A stretch of DNA of 64,000 nucleotides, from positions 186,001 to 250,000 of the forward strand of contig NZ_JAKLTO010000003.1 of NCBI RefSeq assembly GCF_022012335.1. Reading direction: 5' to 3'. This document shows positions 16,403 to 25,395 of the stretch, piece after piece. Below the pieces are notes generated by a model that saw only the letters and a list, made by a program, of their open reading frames with translations, searched no databases and was not told the DNA's origin. The translations under genes were made by a program, and so were the position numbers. Source of the stretch: Flavobacterium sp. SM15. GTDB taxonomy: Bacteria > Bacteroidota > Bacteroidia > Flavobacteriales > Flavobacteriaceae. Every line of letters starts with the position of its first letter. Within the stretch, counting starts at the first letter, position 1.

Positions 16403-17284
16403 ATGAACTTTTCAGCAAAAATGCTACGCGATAATGCCTTGGCAGACAAAGTAATCGTGGTTACCGGGGGCGGAAGCGGTCTTGGAAAAGCCATGACCAA
16501 ATATTTTCTTGAATTAGGTGCCAAAGTTGCCATTACTTCGCGTGATTTGGAAAAACTACAAACTACGGCTAAAGAATTAGAAGCCGAAACCGGTGGACAG
16601 TGTTTAGCAATTCAGTGTGATGTCCGTCATTACGACCAAGTGGAAGCAATGCTTGCAAAGACTTTAGAAGTATTCGGTAAAGTTGATGTTTTACTTAACA
16701 ACGCAGCAGGAAACTTCATCTCTCCTACCGAACGTTTATCGGCAAATGCTTGGGATACGATTATTGACATCGTATTGAAAGGTTCTAAAAACTGTACTTT
16801 AGCTTTCGGAAAACATTGGATCGAGGCAAAACAAACCAACTGCAACGTTTTAAATATAGTTACCACTTACGCTTGGACCGGCTCTGCTTTTGTGGTACCA
16901 TCTGCAACTGCCAAAGCTGGTGTTTTAGCCATGACGCGCAGTTTGGCAGTGGAATGGGCGAAATATGGAATTCGTATGAATGCCATCGCTCCCGGACCAT
17001 TTCCAACAAAAGGGGCTTGGGACAGATTGCTGCCTGGTGATTTAAAAGAAAAATTCGATCTGGCTAAAAAAGTGCCTTTAAAACGTGTGGGCGATCATCA
17101 GGAATTAGCCAATTTGGCAGCTTATCTGGTTTCCGATTTTTCCGCTTACATCAACGGAGAAGTGATTACCATTGACGGCGGTGAATGGCTGCAAGGCGCC
17201 GGACAATTCAACTTATTGGAACAGGTTCCCAAGGAATTGTGGGACATGCTGGAGATGATGATTAAGTCGAAAGGGAATAAATAA
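16403..17284 (+). CDS. SDR oxidoreductase, 2,4-dienoyl-CoA reductase type
   Basis: 293 residues. Rossmann motif TGGGSGLG at about residues 21-28, NNAAGNF, and instead of the classic YxxxK the pattern ATAKAG (SATAKAGVLAMTRSLAVEWA) that marks the peroxisomal/mitochondrial 2,4-dienoyl-CoA reductase branch, followed by RMNAIAPGPFPT and ITIDGGEWL. These NADPH enzymes reduce 2,4-dienoyl-CoA intermediates in degradation of unsaturated fatty acids. Single gene with a possible operator upstream and a terminator downstream. Confidence 0.86.
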   Translation: MNFSAKMLRDNALADKVIVVTGGGSGLGKAMTKYFLELGAKVAITSRDLEKLQTTAKELEAETGGQCLAIQCDVRHYDQVEAMLAKTLEVFGKVDVLLNNAAGNFISPTERLSANAWDTIIDIVLKGSKNCTLAFGKHWIEAKQTNCNVLNIVTTYAWTGSAFVVPSATAKAGVLAMTRSLAVEWAKYGIRMNAIAPGPFPTKGAWDRLLPGDLKEKFDLAKKVPLKRVGDHQELANLAAYLVSDFSAYINGEVITIDGGEWLQGAGQFNLLEQVPKELWDMLEMMIKSKGNK

Positions 17285-17313
17285 CAACTTACAATTTCCA
17301 ATAAAAATTATAA

Positions 17314-17347
17314 CTAAAGGGCGATTTTTTTCGCTCTTTCTTTTTTG
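17314..17347 (+). terminator. Terminator after SDR gene
   Basis: AAAGGGCGA / TCGCTCTTT with a TTTTTT loop and one wobble pair, then CTTTTTT. Confidence 0.8.
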
Positions 17348-17467
17348 AAATCAGCAATAGTCTGACTGTGAGTTTAAAATCACAAACTTTGCGAGATTGT
17401 TAACAAATAACATTTTCATAAACCATAATAAATTGTATTTTTACGCTTCAAAATTTGTAAAGACAAA

Positions 17468-18235
17468 ATGGGTAAAATCATTGCTATTGCCAATCAGAAA
17501 GGTGGCGTTGGAAAAACTACAACTTCAGTTAATTTAGCGGCTGCTTTAGGTGTTTTAGAGAAAAAAGTTTTATTGATTGATGCTGATCCACAGGCCAATG
17601 CCTCATCGGGATTAGGAATCGACGTAGAAGCTGTTGAAATTGGAACGTACCAAATTCTGGAACATAGCAATACGCCCGAAGAAGCTACCATTGACTGTAC
17701 CGCACCGAACGTTTCTGTAATTCCGGCGCATATCGACTTGGTGGCCATCGAAATCGAATTGGTAGACAAAGAAAACCGTGAGTACATGCTGAAACAGGCA
17801 TTGGCAAGCGTAAAAGACAAATACGATTATATCATCATCGACTGTGCTCCTTCTTTAGGACTATTGACTTTGAATGCTTTAACCGCTGCAGATTCGGTTG
17901 TAATCCCGATTCAGTGCGAATATTTCGCTTTGGAAGGTTTAGGAAAATTACTGAACACCATCAAAAGTGTACAAAAAATCCATAATCCGGAATTAGACAT
18001 TGAAGGTTTATTGTTAACGATGTACGATTCCCGTTTGCGATTGTCGAACCAAGTGGTGGAAGAAGTTCAGAAGCACTTCAACAACATGGTTTTCGAAACC
18101 ATTATCCAAAGAAACATCAAGCTAAGTGAAGCACCGAGTTTCGGGGAAAGTATCATCAACTACGACGCAACCAGCAAAGGAGCTTCCAATTATTTAAACT
18201 TAGCAGAAGAGATTATCAAGAAGAACAGCAATTAA
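17468..18235 (+). CDS. parA: ParA family chromosome-partitioning ATPase
   Basis: 255 residues. Deviant Walker A NQKGGVGKTT at about residues 8-17, Walker A' DADPQANASSGLG, and Walker B IIIDCAPSLG. ATP-bound ParA coats the nucleoid and moves ParB-parS complexes to the cell poles. First gene of a six-gene same-strand run (parA, parB, DUF5683, dapB, lepB, wbqC-like) with gaps of 0-36 bp. A near-promoter box TATTTTTA lies at 17436-17443. No parS site was found nearby. Confidence 0.97.
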   Translation: MGKIIAIANQKGGVGKTTTSVNLAAALGVLEKKVLLIDADPQANASSGLGIDVEAVEIGTYQILEHSNTPEEATIDCTAPNVSVIPAHIDLVAIEIELVDKENREYMLKQALASVKDKYDYIIIDCAPSLGLLTLNALTAADSVVIPIQCEYFALEGLGKLLNTIKSVQKIHNPELDIEGLLLTMYDSRLRLSNQVVEEVQKHFNNMVFETIIQRNIKLSEAPSFGESIINYDATSKGASNYLNLAEEIIKKNSN

Positions 18236-18244
18236 TACTATTTT

Positions 18245-19144
18245 ATGACAAAAGCGATAAAAAAACAGGCATTAGGAAGAGGATTATCGGCGTTATTAAA
18301 AGATCCGGAAAACGACATCAAATCGGTTGAGGATAAAAACGCAGACAAAGTTGTCGGAAATATTATTGAACTGGAAATTGATGCAATTGAAATCAATCCG
18401 TTTCAGCCCAGAACGAATTTCAATGAAGAATCATTACAGGAATTAGCTTCCTCCATTCGTGAGTTAGGAGTGATTCAACCTATTACCGTTAGAAAAACCG
18501 ACTTCAACAAATACCAGTTAATTTCCGGAGAACGTCGTCTGCGTGCTTCTAAATTAATAGGATTGACGACGGTTCCGGCATATATCCGTTTAGCAAACGA
18601 CAACGATTCCTTGGTGATGGCTTTGGTGGAAAACATCCAACGTCATGACTTAGATCCTATCGAAATCGCTTTATCGTACCAACGTCTTATTGACGAAATC
18701 CAATTAACTCAGGAGCAAATGAGTGACCGCGTGGGTAAAAAACGTTCGACGATTGCCAACTATTTGCGTTTGTTAAAACTGGATCCGATCATTCAAACCG
18801 GTATTCGTGACGGCTTCATTACAATGGGCCACGGACGCGCAATCATCAATGTGGAAGATTTGGATGTGCAAACCGATATTTATCAGAAAATCGTTAGTCA
18901 GAATCTTTCCGTTCGCGAAACTGAAGCTTTGGTAAAAAATTACCAGGACAGTTTAAAACCTGCACCTGCCAAAGCACCAAAAGGATCTTCTTTTGATGTA
19001 AGCAACGAGAAGAAAAAAGCCATTACGGAATTCTTCGGCACAAAAGTAGACGTAAAAGTGGCTGGAAACGGTAAAGGAAAAATCACCATTCCTTTTCATT
19101 CAGAAGAAGACTTCAACAGAATTATCAAACTAATCAACGGATAG
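18245..19144 (+). CDS. parB: ParB/RepB/Spo0J family partition protein
   Basis: 299 residues. The N-terminus KKQALGRGLSALL is typical of ParB. The CTPase/ParB domain has INPFQPRTNF and GERRLRASK (CTP-binding GERR motif), followed by ENIQRHDLDPIE, then a helix-turn-helix (LTQEQMSDRVGKKRSTIANYLRLL) and a C-terminal dimerisation region. It binds parS and loads as a CTP-dependent clamp. It starts 9 bp after parA, and its TAG stop shares one base with the GTG start of the next gene. Confidence 0.97.
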   Translation: MTKAIKKQALGRGLSALLKDPENDIKSVEDKNADKVVGNIIELEIDAIEINPFQPRTNFNEESLQELASSIRELGVIQPITVRKTDFNKYQLISGERRLRASKLIGLTTVPAYIRLANDNDSLVMALVENIQRHDLDPIEIALSYQRLIDEIQLTQEQMSDRVGKKRSTIANYLRLLKLDPIIQTGIRDGFITMGHGRAIINVEDLDVQTDIYQKIVSQNLSVRETEALVKNYQDSLKPAPAKAPKGSSFDVSNEKKKAITEFFGTKVDVKVAGNGKGKITIPFHSEEDFNRIIKLING

Positions 19145-19710
19145 TGAATCGGTTACTTATCATATTCTTTTTTGCGGTTGTTTTTACTACGCAGTCGGGT
19201 TTCTCACAAACCAAAGAACCGCTGCTTATTGCCAAAGACTCCCTACAAGCAAAAAGGGCAGATGTTCTAGCACCTTCCAAAGCCGCATTTTATTCGGCAG
19301 TTGTTCCTGGTTTAGGTCAGATTTACAATAAGAAATACTGGAAAGTACCTATCGTTTATGTTGGTTTAGGCGCCGGTATTTATTTTTATGCGGATAACAA
19401 CAAAAAATACCACCGTTTTCGTGATGAATACAAAAAAAGGTTAAACGGCACTAACGATCCACAAGACCCTTATTTCAGTCGCTTGGATAACAACGGGCTA
19501 ATTAATGGTCAGCGTTTTTACCAGCGTAACAGGGATTTATCAGCATTCATTACGGCTGCCATCTATATTTTAAATGTAGTCGATGCCAATGTTGATGCGC
19601 ATTTGATGCAATTCAACGTAAATGACAATCTGAGTATCCGACCGGATCTTTATCAAAATGAAATCAATTACAAGCAAAATCTTAGCTTAACGCTGAACTA
19701 TAATTTTTAA
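19144..19710 (+). CDS. DUF5683 domain membrane/exported protein
   Basis: 188 residues with a GTG start that overlaps the parB stop by one base, indicating translational coupling. Signal peptide of about 21 residues, then the DUF5683 core: PSKAAFYSAVVPGLGQIYNKKYWKVPIVYVGLGAGIYFY, with GLGQ-Y-N-YWK as the hallmark, and a second hydrophobic segment near residues 135-150. Function unknown. In Bacteroidetes it commonly accompanies parA/parB and dapB, as here. Confidence 0.85.
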   Translation: MNRLLIIFFFAVVFTTQSGFSQTKEPLLIAKDSLQAKRADVLAPSKAAFYSAVVPGLGQIYNKKYWKVPIVYVGLGAGIYFYADNNKKYHRFRDEYKKRLNGTNDPQDPYFSRLDNNGLINGQRFYQRNRDLSAFITAAIYILNVVDANVDAHLMQFNVNDNLSIRPDLYQNEINYKQNLSLTLNYNF

Positions 19711-19722
19711 TCCGAACTGGTT

Positions 19723-20424
19723 ATGAAAATCGCACTTTTAGGATACGGGAAAATGGGAAAGGTAATCGAAAGGATTGCTTTGGAACGCGGTCATGAAATT
19801 GTACTTCGTAAGGACCACGATGTAGACTATATCGGATTGGAAAATGCAGACGTTGCCATAGATTTTAGCGTTCCCAGTGCAGCAGTCAGTAACATTTCTA
19901 AATGTTTTGATACTAATATACCGGTAGTGTCCGGAACAACAGGTTGGCTGGAACATTATGAAGAAATGGTTTCGCATTGCAAGACTAAAAATGGAGCTTT
20001 TATTTACGGATCGAATTTCAGTCTTGGAGTGAACATCTTCTTTGAATTGAACAACTATTTGGCTAAAATGATGGCTAATTTAGATCAGTACAAGGTTAGC
20101 ATGGAAGAGATTCATCACACCCAAAAACTGGATGCTCCAAGTGGTACCGCCATTACATTAGCTGAAGGGATTATAAAAAATTCTGATTTTACCAATTGGA
20201 CTTTAGAGGCTCCAAAAGCCAATGAAATTCACATTGAAGCCAAACGAGTTGAAAACGTACCGGGAACCCACAGCATCTTTTATGATTCTGAGGTAGATCA
20301 AATCGAAATCAAACATACTGCTCACAGTCGTGAAGGTTTTGCTTTGGGAGCTGTAATCGCAGCGGAGTGGCTTCAGGGCAAAAAAGGCGTTTTTAGTATG
20401 AAAGACGTATTAAATTTAACATAA
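19723..20424 (+). CDS. dapB: 4-hydroxy-tetrahydrodipicolinate reductase
   Basis: 233 residues. NAD(P)-binding GYGKMGK at about 7-13, DFSVPSA, SGTTGW, then the catalytic region EIHHTQKLDAPSGTA with the histidine pair and the K-DAPSGT signature. It makes tetrahydrodipicolinate in the diaminopimelate/lysine pathway, needed for peptidoglycan. It starts 12 bp after the DUF5683 gene. It is slightly shorter than E. coli DapB (273), as usual in this phylum. Confidence 0.96.
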   Translation: MKIALLGYGKMGKVIERIALERGHEIVLRKDHDVDYIGLENADVAIDFSVPSAAVSNISKCFDTNIPVVSGTTGWLEHYEEMVSHCKTKNGAFIYGSNFSLGVNIFFELNNYLAKMMANLDQYKVSMEEIHHTQKLDAPSGTAITLAEGIIKNSDFTNWTLEAPKANEIHIEAKRVENVPGTHSIFYDSEVDQIEIKHTAHSREGFALGAVIAAEWLQGKKGVFSMKDVLNLT

Positions 20425-20460
20425 AAAACTAATCCAAATAGGATCTAAAACATAACGATT

Positions 20461-22002
20461 ATGACACTTTTACAATGGTTTATCTTTTTCCTGATTATAC
20501 AAGTAGTACACTATCTAGGAACTTGGAAATTGTATGAAAAAGCAGGAAGAAAATCTTGGGAAGCCGCCATTCCGGTTTACAATTCCATTGTTTTGATGAA
20601 AATTATTGACCGCCCAACCTGGTGGACCGTTTTGCTGTTCATCCCTATTGTGAATCTAATCATGTTTCCGGTTATCTGGGTAGAAACTTTGAGGGCTTTT
20701 GGTAAAAAATCCCAAGTTGATACTGCTTTAGGGGTTCTTACGTTAGGTTTCTACATTTACTACATCAATTATATGCAGGATGTGACCTATATTCCAAACA
20801 AAAATGCGGTTAAAACGGAAAACACGGTAAGTTCTTTACTTTTCGCTGTTGTTGTGGCTACATTGGTGCACACTTATGTAATGCAGCCGTATACGATTCC
20901 AACTTCTTCGTTAGAAAAGTCATTATTGATTGGAGATTTCTTATTTGTTAGCAAATTTCATTACGGAGCAAGAACCCCAATGACCGCTGTTGCAGCGCCA
21001 ATGGTTCATGATACTATTCCGGTTTTAAAAACAAAATCATATTCAAAATTCCCTCAATTGCCGTACTTCCGTTTTCCTGGAATTCAGAAAGTTGAGCGTA
21101 ATGATATTGTCGTTTTCAACTGGCCGGTTGATACTGTTTATCAGTTTTTTGACAAATCCGGCAGAAAAGCAGACAAGCCAATTGATAAAAAATCGAATTA
21201 CGTAAAACGTTGTGTGGGTATTCCAGGGGACAATCTTTCCATTAAAGATGGCGTGGTGATGATCAACAATACGCCGTTAAAATTACACGACAGACAACGA
21301 TTACAGTATTCCTATAAAATTGCAGTTGACGGAAAAACTCCCATCAACTTTGAATATTTATTAAAAGATTTACATATAACCGATCCGGCTTACCAGATTG
21401 CTAAAGACACACTTGTTTTTAGTTCTTTAACCGATGAAAGCGCTCAGGTTTTTAAAAACACAGCTGGTGTTACCTCAGTTATTAAAAATATCGAAACTAA
21501 AGCAGACTCCAGAATCTTCCCTCATACAAAAGCTTGGTCACAAGACAACTTAGGTCCGATTTATATTCCTGAAGAAGGGAAAACAGTGGAATTAAATGCA
21601 GAAACACTTCCATTTTACAAAAGAATCATTACTGAATACGAGCACAATGATTTGAAAGTAAACGGAGATGAAATCCGCATTAACGGTGAAATTGCAAAAT
21701 CATACACCTTTAAGCAAAACTATTACTGGATGATGGGGGACAACCGTCATAACTCTGAAGATTCTAGATATTGGGGCTTCGTACCAGCAGATCACATCGT
21801 TGGAAAACCAGTCTTCATTTGGATGAGTTTAGACCAGAACATTCCTTGGAGTAAAGCGATCGATAAAATCCGATGGGAGCGATTGTTTACAACTGTTGGC
21901 GGTGATGGAGCGCCGGTTTCCTATTTCAAATATTTCCTGATTGCATTATTGGGTTATTTTGGATTCAGTTTCTACAAAAAAAGAAAAGCTAAAAATTCAT
22001 AA
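20461..22002 (+). CDS. lepB: Signal peptidase I
   Basis: 513 residues, long for the family because of N-terminal membrane segments (about 1-25, 55-75, 85-105, 122-140) and an insertion between the catalytic boxes. The catalytic serine box is MQPYTIPTSSLEKSLLIGDF and the lysine box is NYVKRCVGIPGDNL, about 100 residues later. A C-terminal MMGDNRHNSEDSRYWGFVP block and a final membrane helix (about 488-505) close the protein. It removes signal peptides at the outer face of the inner membrane. Confidence 0.95.
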   Translation: MTLLQWFIFFLIIQVVHYLGTWKLYEKAGRKSWEAAIPVYNSIVLMKIIDRPTWWTVLLFIPIVNLIMFPVIWVETLRAFGKKSQVDTALGVLTLGFYIYYINYMQDVTYIPNKNAVKTENTVSSLLFAVVVATLVHTYVMQPYTIPTSSLEKSLLIGDFLFVSKFHYGARTPMTAVAAPMVHDTIPVLKTKSYSKFPQLPYFRFPGIQKVERNDIVVFNWPVDTVYQFFDKSGRKADKPIDKKSNYVKRCVGIPGDNLSIKDGVVMINNTPLKLHDRQRLQYSYKIAVDGKTPINFEYLLKDLHITDPAYQIAKDTLVFSSLTDESAQVFKNTAGVTSVIKNIETKADSRIFPHTKAWSQDNLGPIYIPEEGKTVELNAETLPFYKRIITEYEHNDLKVNGDEIRINGEIAKSYTFKQNYYWMMGDNRHNSEDSRYWGFVPADHIVGKPVFIWMSLDQNIPWSKAIDKIRWERLFTTVGGDGAPVSYFKYFLIALLGYFGFSFYKKRKAKNS

Positions 22003-22023
22003 TAACTACCGGATTACCAAAGA

Positions 22024-22635
22024 ATGAACATCTTATTACATCCAACTTATTTCCCTTCCATCAGTCATTTTGTGGCAATGGCGAAGGCCGATTCGATCAC
22101 TTTTGAAATGGAAGACAATTTCCAGAAACAAACCAATCGCAACCGGATGTATATTTATTCGCCCAATGGGATCCAAATGTTGAACATTCCGCTAAAACAC
22201 AGTAAGGAAACCCATCAAAAGTTTAAAGATGTACGCATCGAAAACGATTTTAACTGGCAGAAAAACCATTTTAAATCCTTGGAAGCTGCTTACCGAACTT
22301 CGCCTTTCTTCGAATATTTTGAGGATGATATCCGACCAATTTTCGAGAAAAAACACGAATTTATGATGGATTTGAATTTTCAGACTATGGAAATCGTTAC
22401 TGAATGTTTAGGAATGGAATTTGAATACGAAAAAACTCTTGAGTATTTTCACGATGTTACCAATAAAATCGATTACCGAACTTTAACAAACGGCAAAAAA
22501 GACCCATCCCTTTTTGAACCCTACACTCAAGTTTTCGAAGAGAAACACGGATACCTAAACAATTTGAGCATTTTAGATTTATTATTTAACGAAGGACGTT
22601 ATGCTGTAGATTATTTAAAAAATCAGTCCTTATAA
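22024..22635 (+). CDS. WbqC family protein
   Basis: 203 residues, cytoplasmic. WbqC-like pattern: HPTYFPSISHFVAMAKADSI near the start, then QTNRNRMYIYSPNGIQMLNIPLKH and YRTSPFFEYFEDDIRPIF. Family members are linked to surface polysaccharide genes and resemble amidase or acyltransferase scaffolds, but the reaction is not settled. Last gene of the parA operon, 21 bp after lepB; its stop is 6 bp from the convergent next gene with no visible terminator between them. Confidence 0.85.
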   Translation: MNILLHPTYFPSISHFVAMAKADSITFEMEDNFQKQTNRNRMYIYSPNGIQMLNIPLKHSKETHQKFKDVRIENDFNWQKNHFKSLEAAYRTSPFFEYFEDDIRPIFEKKHEFMMDLNFQTMEIVTECLGMEFEYEKTLEYFHDVTNKIDYRTLTNGKKDPSLFEPYTQVFEEKHGYLNNLSILDLLFNEGRYAVDYLKNQSL

Positions 22636-22641
22636 GCAAGA

Positions 22642-23676
22642 TTACTCATCTTTTAAACTGATACGGGTAACGATTGGAAAATGGTCGGAATTTACAAATT
22701 TATCAAAGGTTTTAAAACTCTTAACATCAAACTGTTTGTCCAGTAAAATGTAATCAATTCGTGCCGGATAGAACTCGTAGTCGTATGTTTTTCCAAAGCC
22801 TTCTCCCGCTTCTTCAAAAGCATCTTTCATATTACCCTTAATGTTACGGTAAACATAGGAAAACGCACTGTTGTTCATATCCCCGCAAATAATTTTTGGA
22901 TAATTACATTCCGTTTTGTGTTCTTTGATAAGTTCTGACTGTATTTGCTGTTCGGCAAAAGCTTCACTCATACGTCGGAAGATTTTCTTGGACTTCGCCT
23001 CATCGATATCCTCATGAATATCCGGGCTAATTTTGGTAGATTGAAGATGAATACTGTATACACGAATGGTGTCGCGCTTCTTCTTAATATCTGCAAAAAT
23101 CACATTGTTATCCGAATTTGGAAACTCTATCTCGCCTCTGTTTACAATTGGAAATTTTGAAAAGATGGCTTGCCCAGTACGTATATTATCACCTTGAATT
23201 AGAATGTATTTGTATTTGTAGGCTTCCAGCTTTATATTAGCCGAACTTGAGTATTCCTGAATACAAAGAATATCAGGATCCTGAGAACCCACAAAATCAA
23301 TAATGTCTTCGGGAATGTTCTGTTTGCTCATCCATTCAAAAACATTAAAAAGACGCACATTATAACTCATTACCGTAAAATCGTTATCCTCTTTGATTAA
23401 ATCTTTTCCTGAAAATTTATAGAACTTATTGAAAAAAGTAATTCCGATTAAAAAAACCACTGCCGATAAAAAAGCCTGACGTTTTAACTGAATCAGCCAA
23501 AAACATAAAAACAGGATGTTCAAAATAAGCATCAAAGGCAAAACCAAGGTTAAAACCGAAAGAAACGGGAACATCTTCGGAGCCAAAAAAGGAAGCAAAT
23601 AAGCAACAAAAGTGAGTACCGCCAATACGATATTAAAGAAAAATGCTAATTTATTAAGCCACGATAATTTTTTCAT
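22642..23676 (-). CDS. Endonuclease/exonuclease/phosphatase family membrane protein
   Basis: 344 residues. Three hydrophobic helices in the first 85 residues anchor it. The EEP domain follows with MSYNVRLFN, DILCIQEYS (metal-binding Glu), IYSIHLQSTKI, CGDMNNSAFS (Asp/Asn) and the final VNSDHFPIVTRI with the catalytic D-H pair. Substrate (nucleic acid, sphingolipid or phosphoinositide type) cannot be told; the active site probably faces the periplasm. Last gene of the mutL-rhomboid-rhomboid run, 16 bp after the preceding gene. Confidence 0.85.
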   Translation of the reverse strand: MKKLSWLNKLAFFFNIVLAVLTFVAYLLPFLAPKMFPFLSVLTLVLPLMLILNILFLCFWLIQLKRQAFLSAVVFLIGITFFNKFYKFSGKDLIKEDNDFTVMSYNVRLFNVFEWMSKQNIPEDIIDFVGSQDPDILCIQEYSSSANIKLEAYKYKYILIQGDNIRTGQAIFSKFPIVNRGEIEFPNSDNNVIFADIKKKRDTIRVYSIHLQSTKISPDIHEDIDEAKSKKIFRRMSEAFAEQQIQSELIKEHKTECNYPKIICGDMNNSAFSYVYRNIKGNMKDAFEEAGEGFGKTYDYEFYPARIDYILLDKQFDVKSFKTFDKFVNSDHFPIVTRISLKDE

Positions 23677-23692
23677 TTGCCTCTACCGGAAC

Positions 23693-24556
23693 TTACTCCT
23701 TTCCTACTTTAAACAAAAATTCTTTTTCTTCTTTGGTTAAACTCTCGTAACCCGATTTACTGATTTTATCCAGAATATCGTCTATTTGTTGTTGTGTAAA
23801 ATCCTTTTGCGGTTTCGGCTGACTTGTGATGGTTTGTCTGCTGGTATTTTTGTGCACCTTTTTAAAAGGGGTAGATTTTCTTGGGCTGAACAAGATAACA
23901 AAATAATCGATAACGCTCGATACTATTTTACTCAAATCTGTGCCGCTTTGCAACGATTTAATATACAAAAATCCGAAAAAAGCCCCGCCAAGGTGTGCAA
24001 TATGCCCTCCCGTATTATTCATTGGAATCTGTATCAAATCCAAGACAAATAATCCCAAACCTAAGTGCCAAAGCTTCACATTTCCAATTAAAAGCAAGCG
24101 AATTTCCGACATTGGCGAATAGGTTACTGCAGCAATCAAAACCGCCATAATAGCCCCGGATGCGCCCACAAGCACACTATTATTCTGAAGAAATAAATCG
24201 GTTACTACAAAAAGGATTCCTGCAAAAATTCCTCCCAAAATGTACAATCCAAAGAATTGCTTTTGAGTAAAATAGGTTAAAAACAAGCGGCTTGAAAAAT
24301 TAAGCACGATCATATTAAACAACAAATGCCAAAAGCCTGCATGCAAGAAGGCATAGGTTATGAAAGTCCATGGTTTTTTAACCGCATCAATCCAAACTGA
24401 GGAAAGACTGAGCCAGTCCAGTAAATTCTGAAAAACAGCAGGGGCGAAAGCCTGCAGCAACAAAAATGGAATTGCAATACCTACATTCCAAAAAATGAGT
24501 TGCTGGGTGATACCACCTGTTCGATATTGTACTTTAAAATCGTCTAAAATATTCAT
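23693..24556 (-). CDS. Rhomboid family intramembrane serine protease
   Basis: 287 residues with six membrane helices. Rhomboid motifs: HLLFNM (about 77-82), catalytic serine in GASGAI (S133) and the histidine in GGHIAHLGG (H188), forming the Ser-His dyad. After the membrane domain is a cytoplasmic tail ending in a small helical region (QQQIDDILDKISKSGYESL) found on many Bacteroidetes rhomboids. It cleaves membrane proteins within the bilayer; substrates unknown. It lies 26 bp after a second rhomboid gene. Confidence 0.92.
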   Translation of the reverse strand: MNILDDFKVQYRTGGITQQLIFWNVGIAIPFLLLQAFAPAVFQNLLDWLSLSSVWIDAVKKPWTFITYAFLHAGFWHLLFNMIVLNFSSRLFLTYFTQKQFFGLYILGGIFAGILFVVTDLFLQNNSVLVGASGAIMAVLIAAVTYSPMSEIRLLLIGNVKLWHLGLGLFVLDLIQIPMNNTGGHIAHLGGAFFGFLYIKSLQSGTDLSKIVSSVIDYFVILFSPRKSTPFKKVHKNTSRQTITSQPKPQKDFTQQQIDDILDKISKSGYESLTKEEKEFLFKVGKE

Positions 24557-24582
24557 ACGAATTATTCAAATATCCTCTTTAT

Positions 24583-25395
24583 TTATTGATCCCAACGGTT
24601 ATTGTTAAATTGATTTCTTTTCCAATACCACATCATGACAAAACCGACAATAGCTCCGCCTAAATGTGCAAAATGGGCAATCCCTGTAGAAGTTCCAAAA
24701 ATTGATTTCCCGGAAAGCCCTAAAAACAAGTCCAAACATAAAATTGCAGGAACAAAATACTTGGCCTTAACAGGAATCGGTAAAAAAATTAAGGCCAAGC
24801 CGGCGTTTGGAAACATAAACGCAAAAGCCACCAAAAGACCATAAATGGCTCCAGAAGCTCCAACTGCTGTGGATTGATAAACTTGTGCCGCTTCGGTTAA
24901 AACATTAAACTGCTCTTGAGTACAATGTGCATTTTCTAATATTGTTCGAATCTGGCCCGGCAACATTTTTCCATTAGCATCAAACAAAGCTTTGTAATCC
25001 ATATCCAGTATGACACGAATTTGATCTTTATTCAGATTTAGTGCAGAAACTTTTTCTAAGAGAGCCTGTATTTCAAAATAATTTACCGCCGTATGCAACA
25101 ACGCAGCACCCAATCCGCAGGAAATATAAAAAAACAAGAATTTTTTTCCACCCCAAAAATGTTCCAATGCACTTCCAAAAGAGAACAAAGCAAACATATT
25201 AAAGAAGATATGCATGAAATTAGGCATTGGGGCATGCATAAACATACTGGTCAAAGGCTGCCAAACCTTGAAATTTTGGCTTTCAAAATAAAACAAAGAA
25301 AGGTAATCGTAAGCAGTAGGCACAAACATAGAACCTACAAAAAAAATCACGTTAATTATAATCAACTGCTTAACAGTTTCAGTCATGTTCATCAT
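24583..25395 (-). CDS. Rhomboid family intramembrane serine protease with inserted loop
   Basis: 270 residues. Motifs HIFFNMF (about 62-68), GASGAIYG (S181) and HFAHLGG (H244) keep the dyad. Unlike its neighbour it carries a hydrophilic stretch at about 105-175 between membrane helices before the catalytic serine. Its ATG overlaps the mutL stop (ATGA), so translation is coupled to mutL. The two adjacent rhomboids are not near-identical, so the duplication is old (inference). Confidence 0.9.
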   Translation of the reverse strand: MMNMTETVKQLIIINVIFFVGSMFVPTAYDYLSLFYFESQNFKVWQPLTSMFMHAPMPNFMHIFFNMFALFSFGSALEHFWGGKKFLFFYISCGLGAALLHTAVNYFEIQALLEKVSALNLNKDQIRVILDMDYKALFDANGKMLPGQIRTILENAHCTQEQFNVLTEAAQVYQSTAVGASGAIYGLLVAFAFMFPNAGLALIFLPIPVKAKYFVPAILCLDLFLGLSGKSIFGTSTGIAHFAHLGGAIVGFVMMWYWKRNQFNNNRWDQ

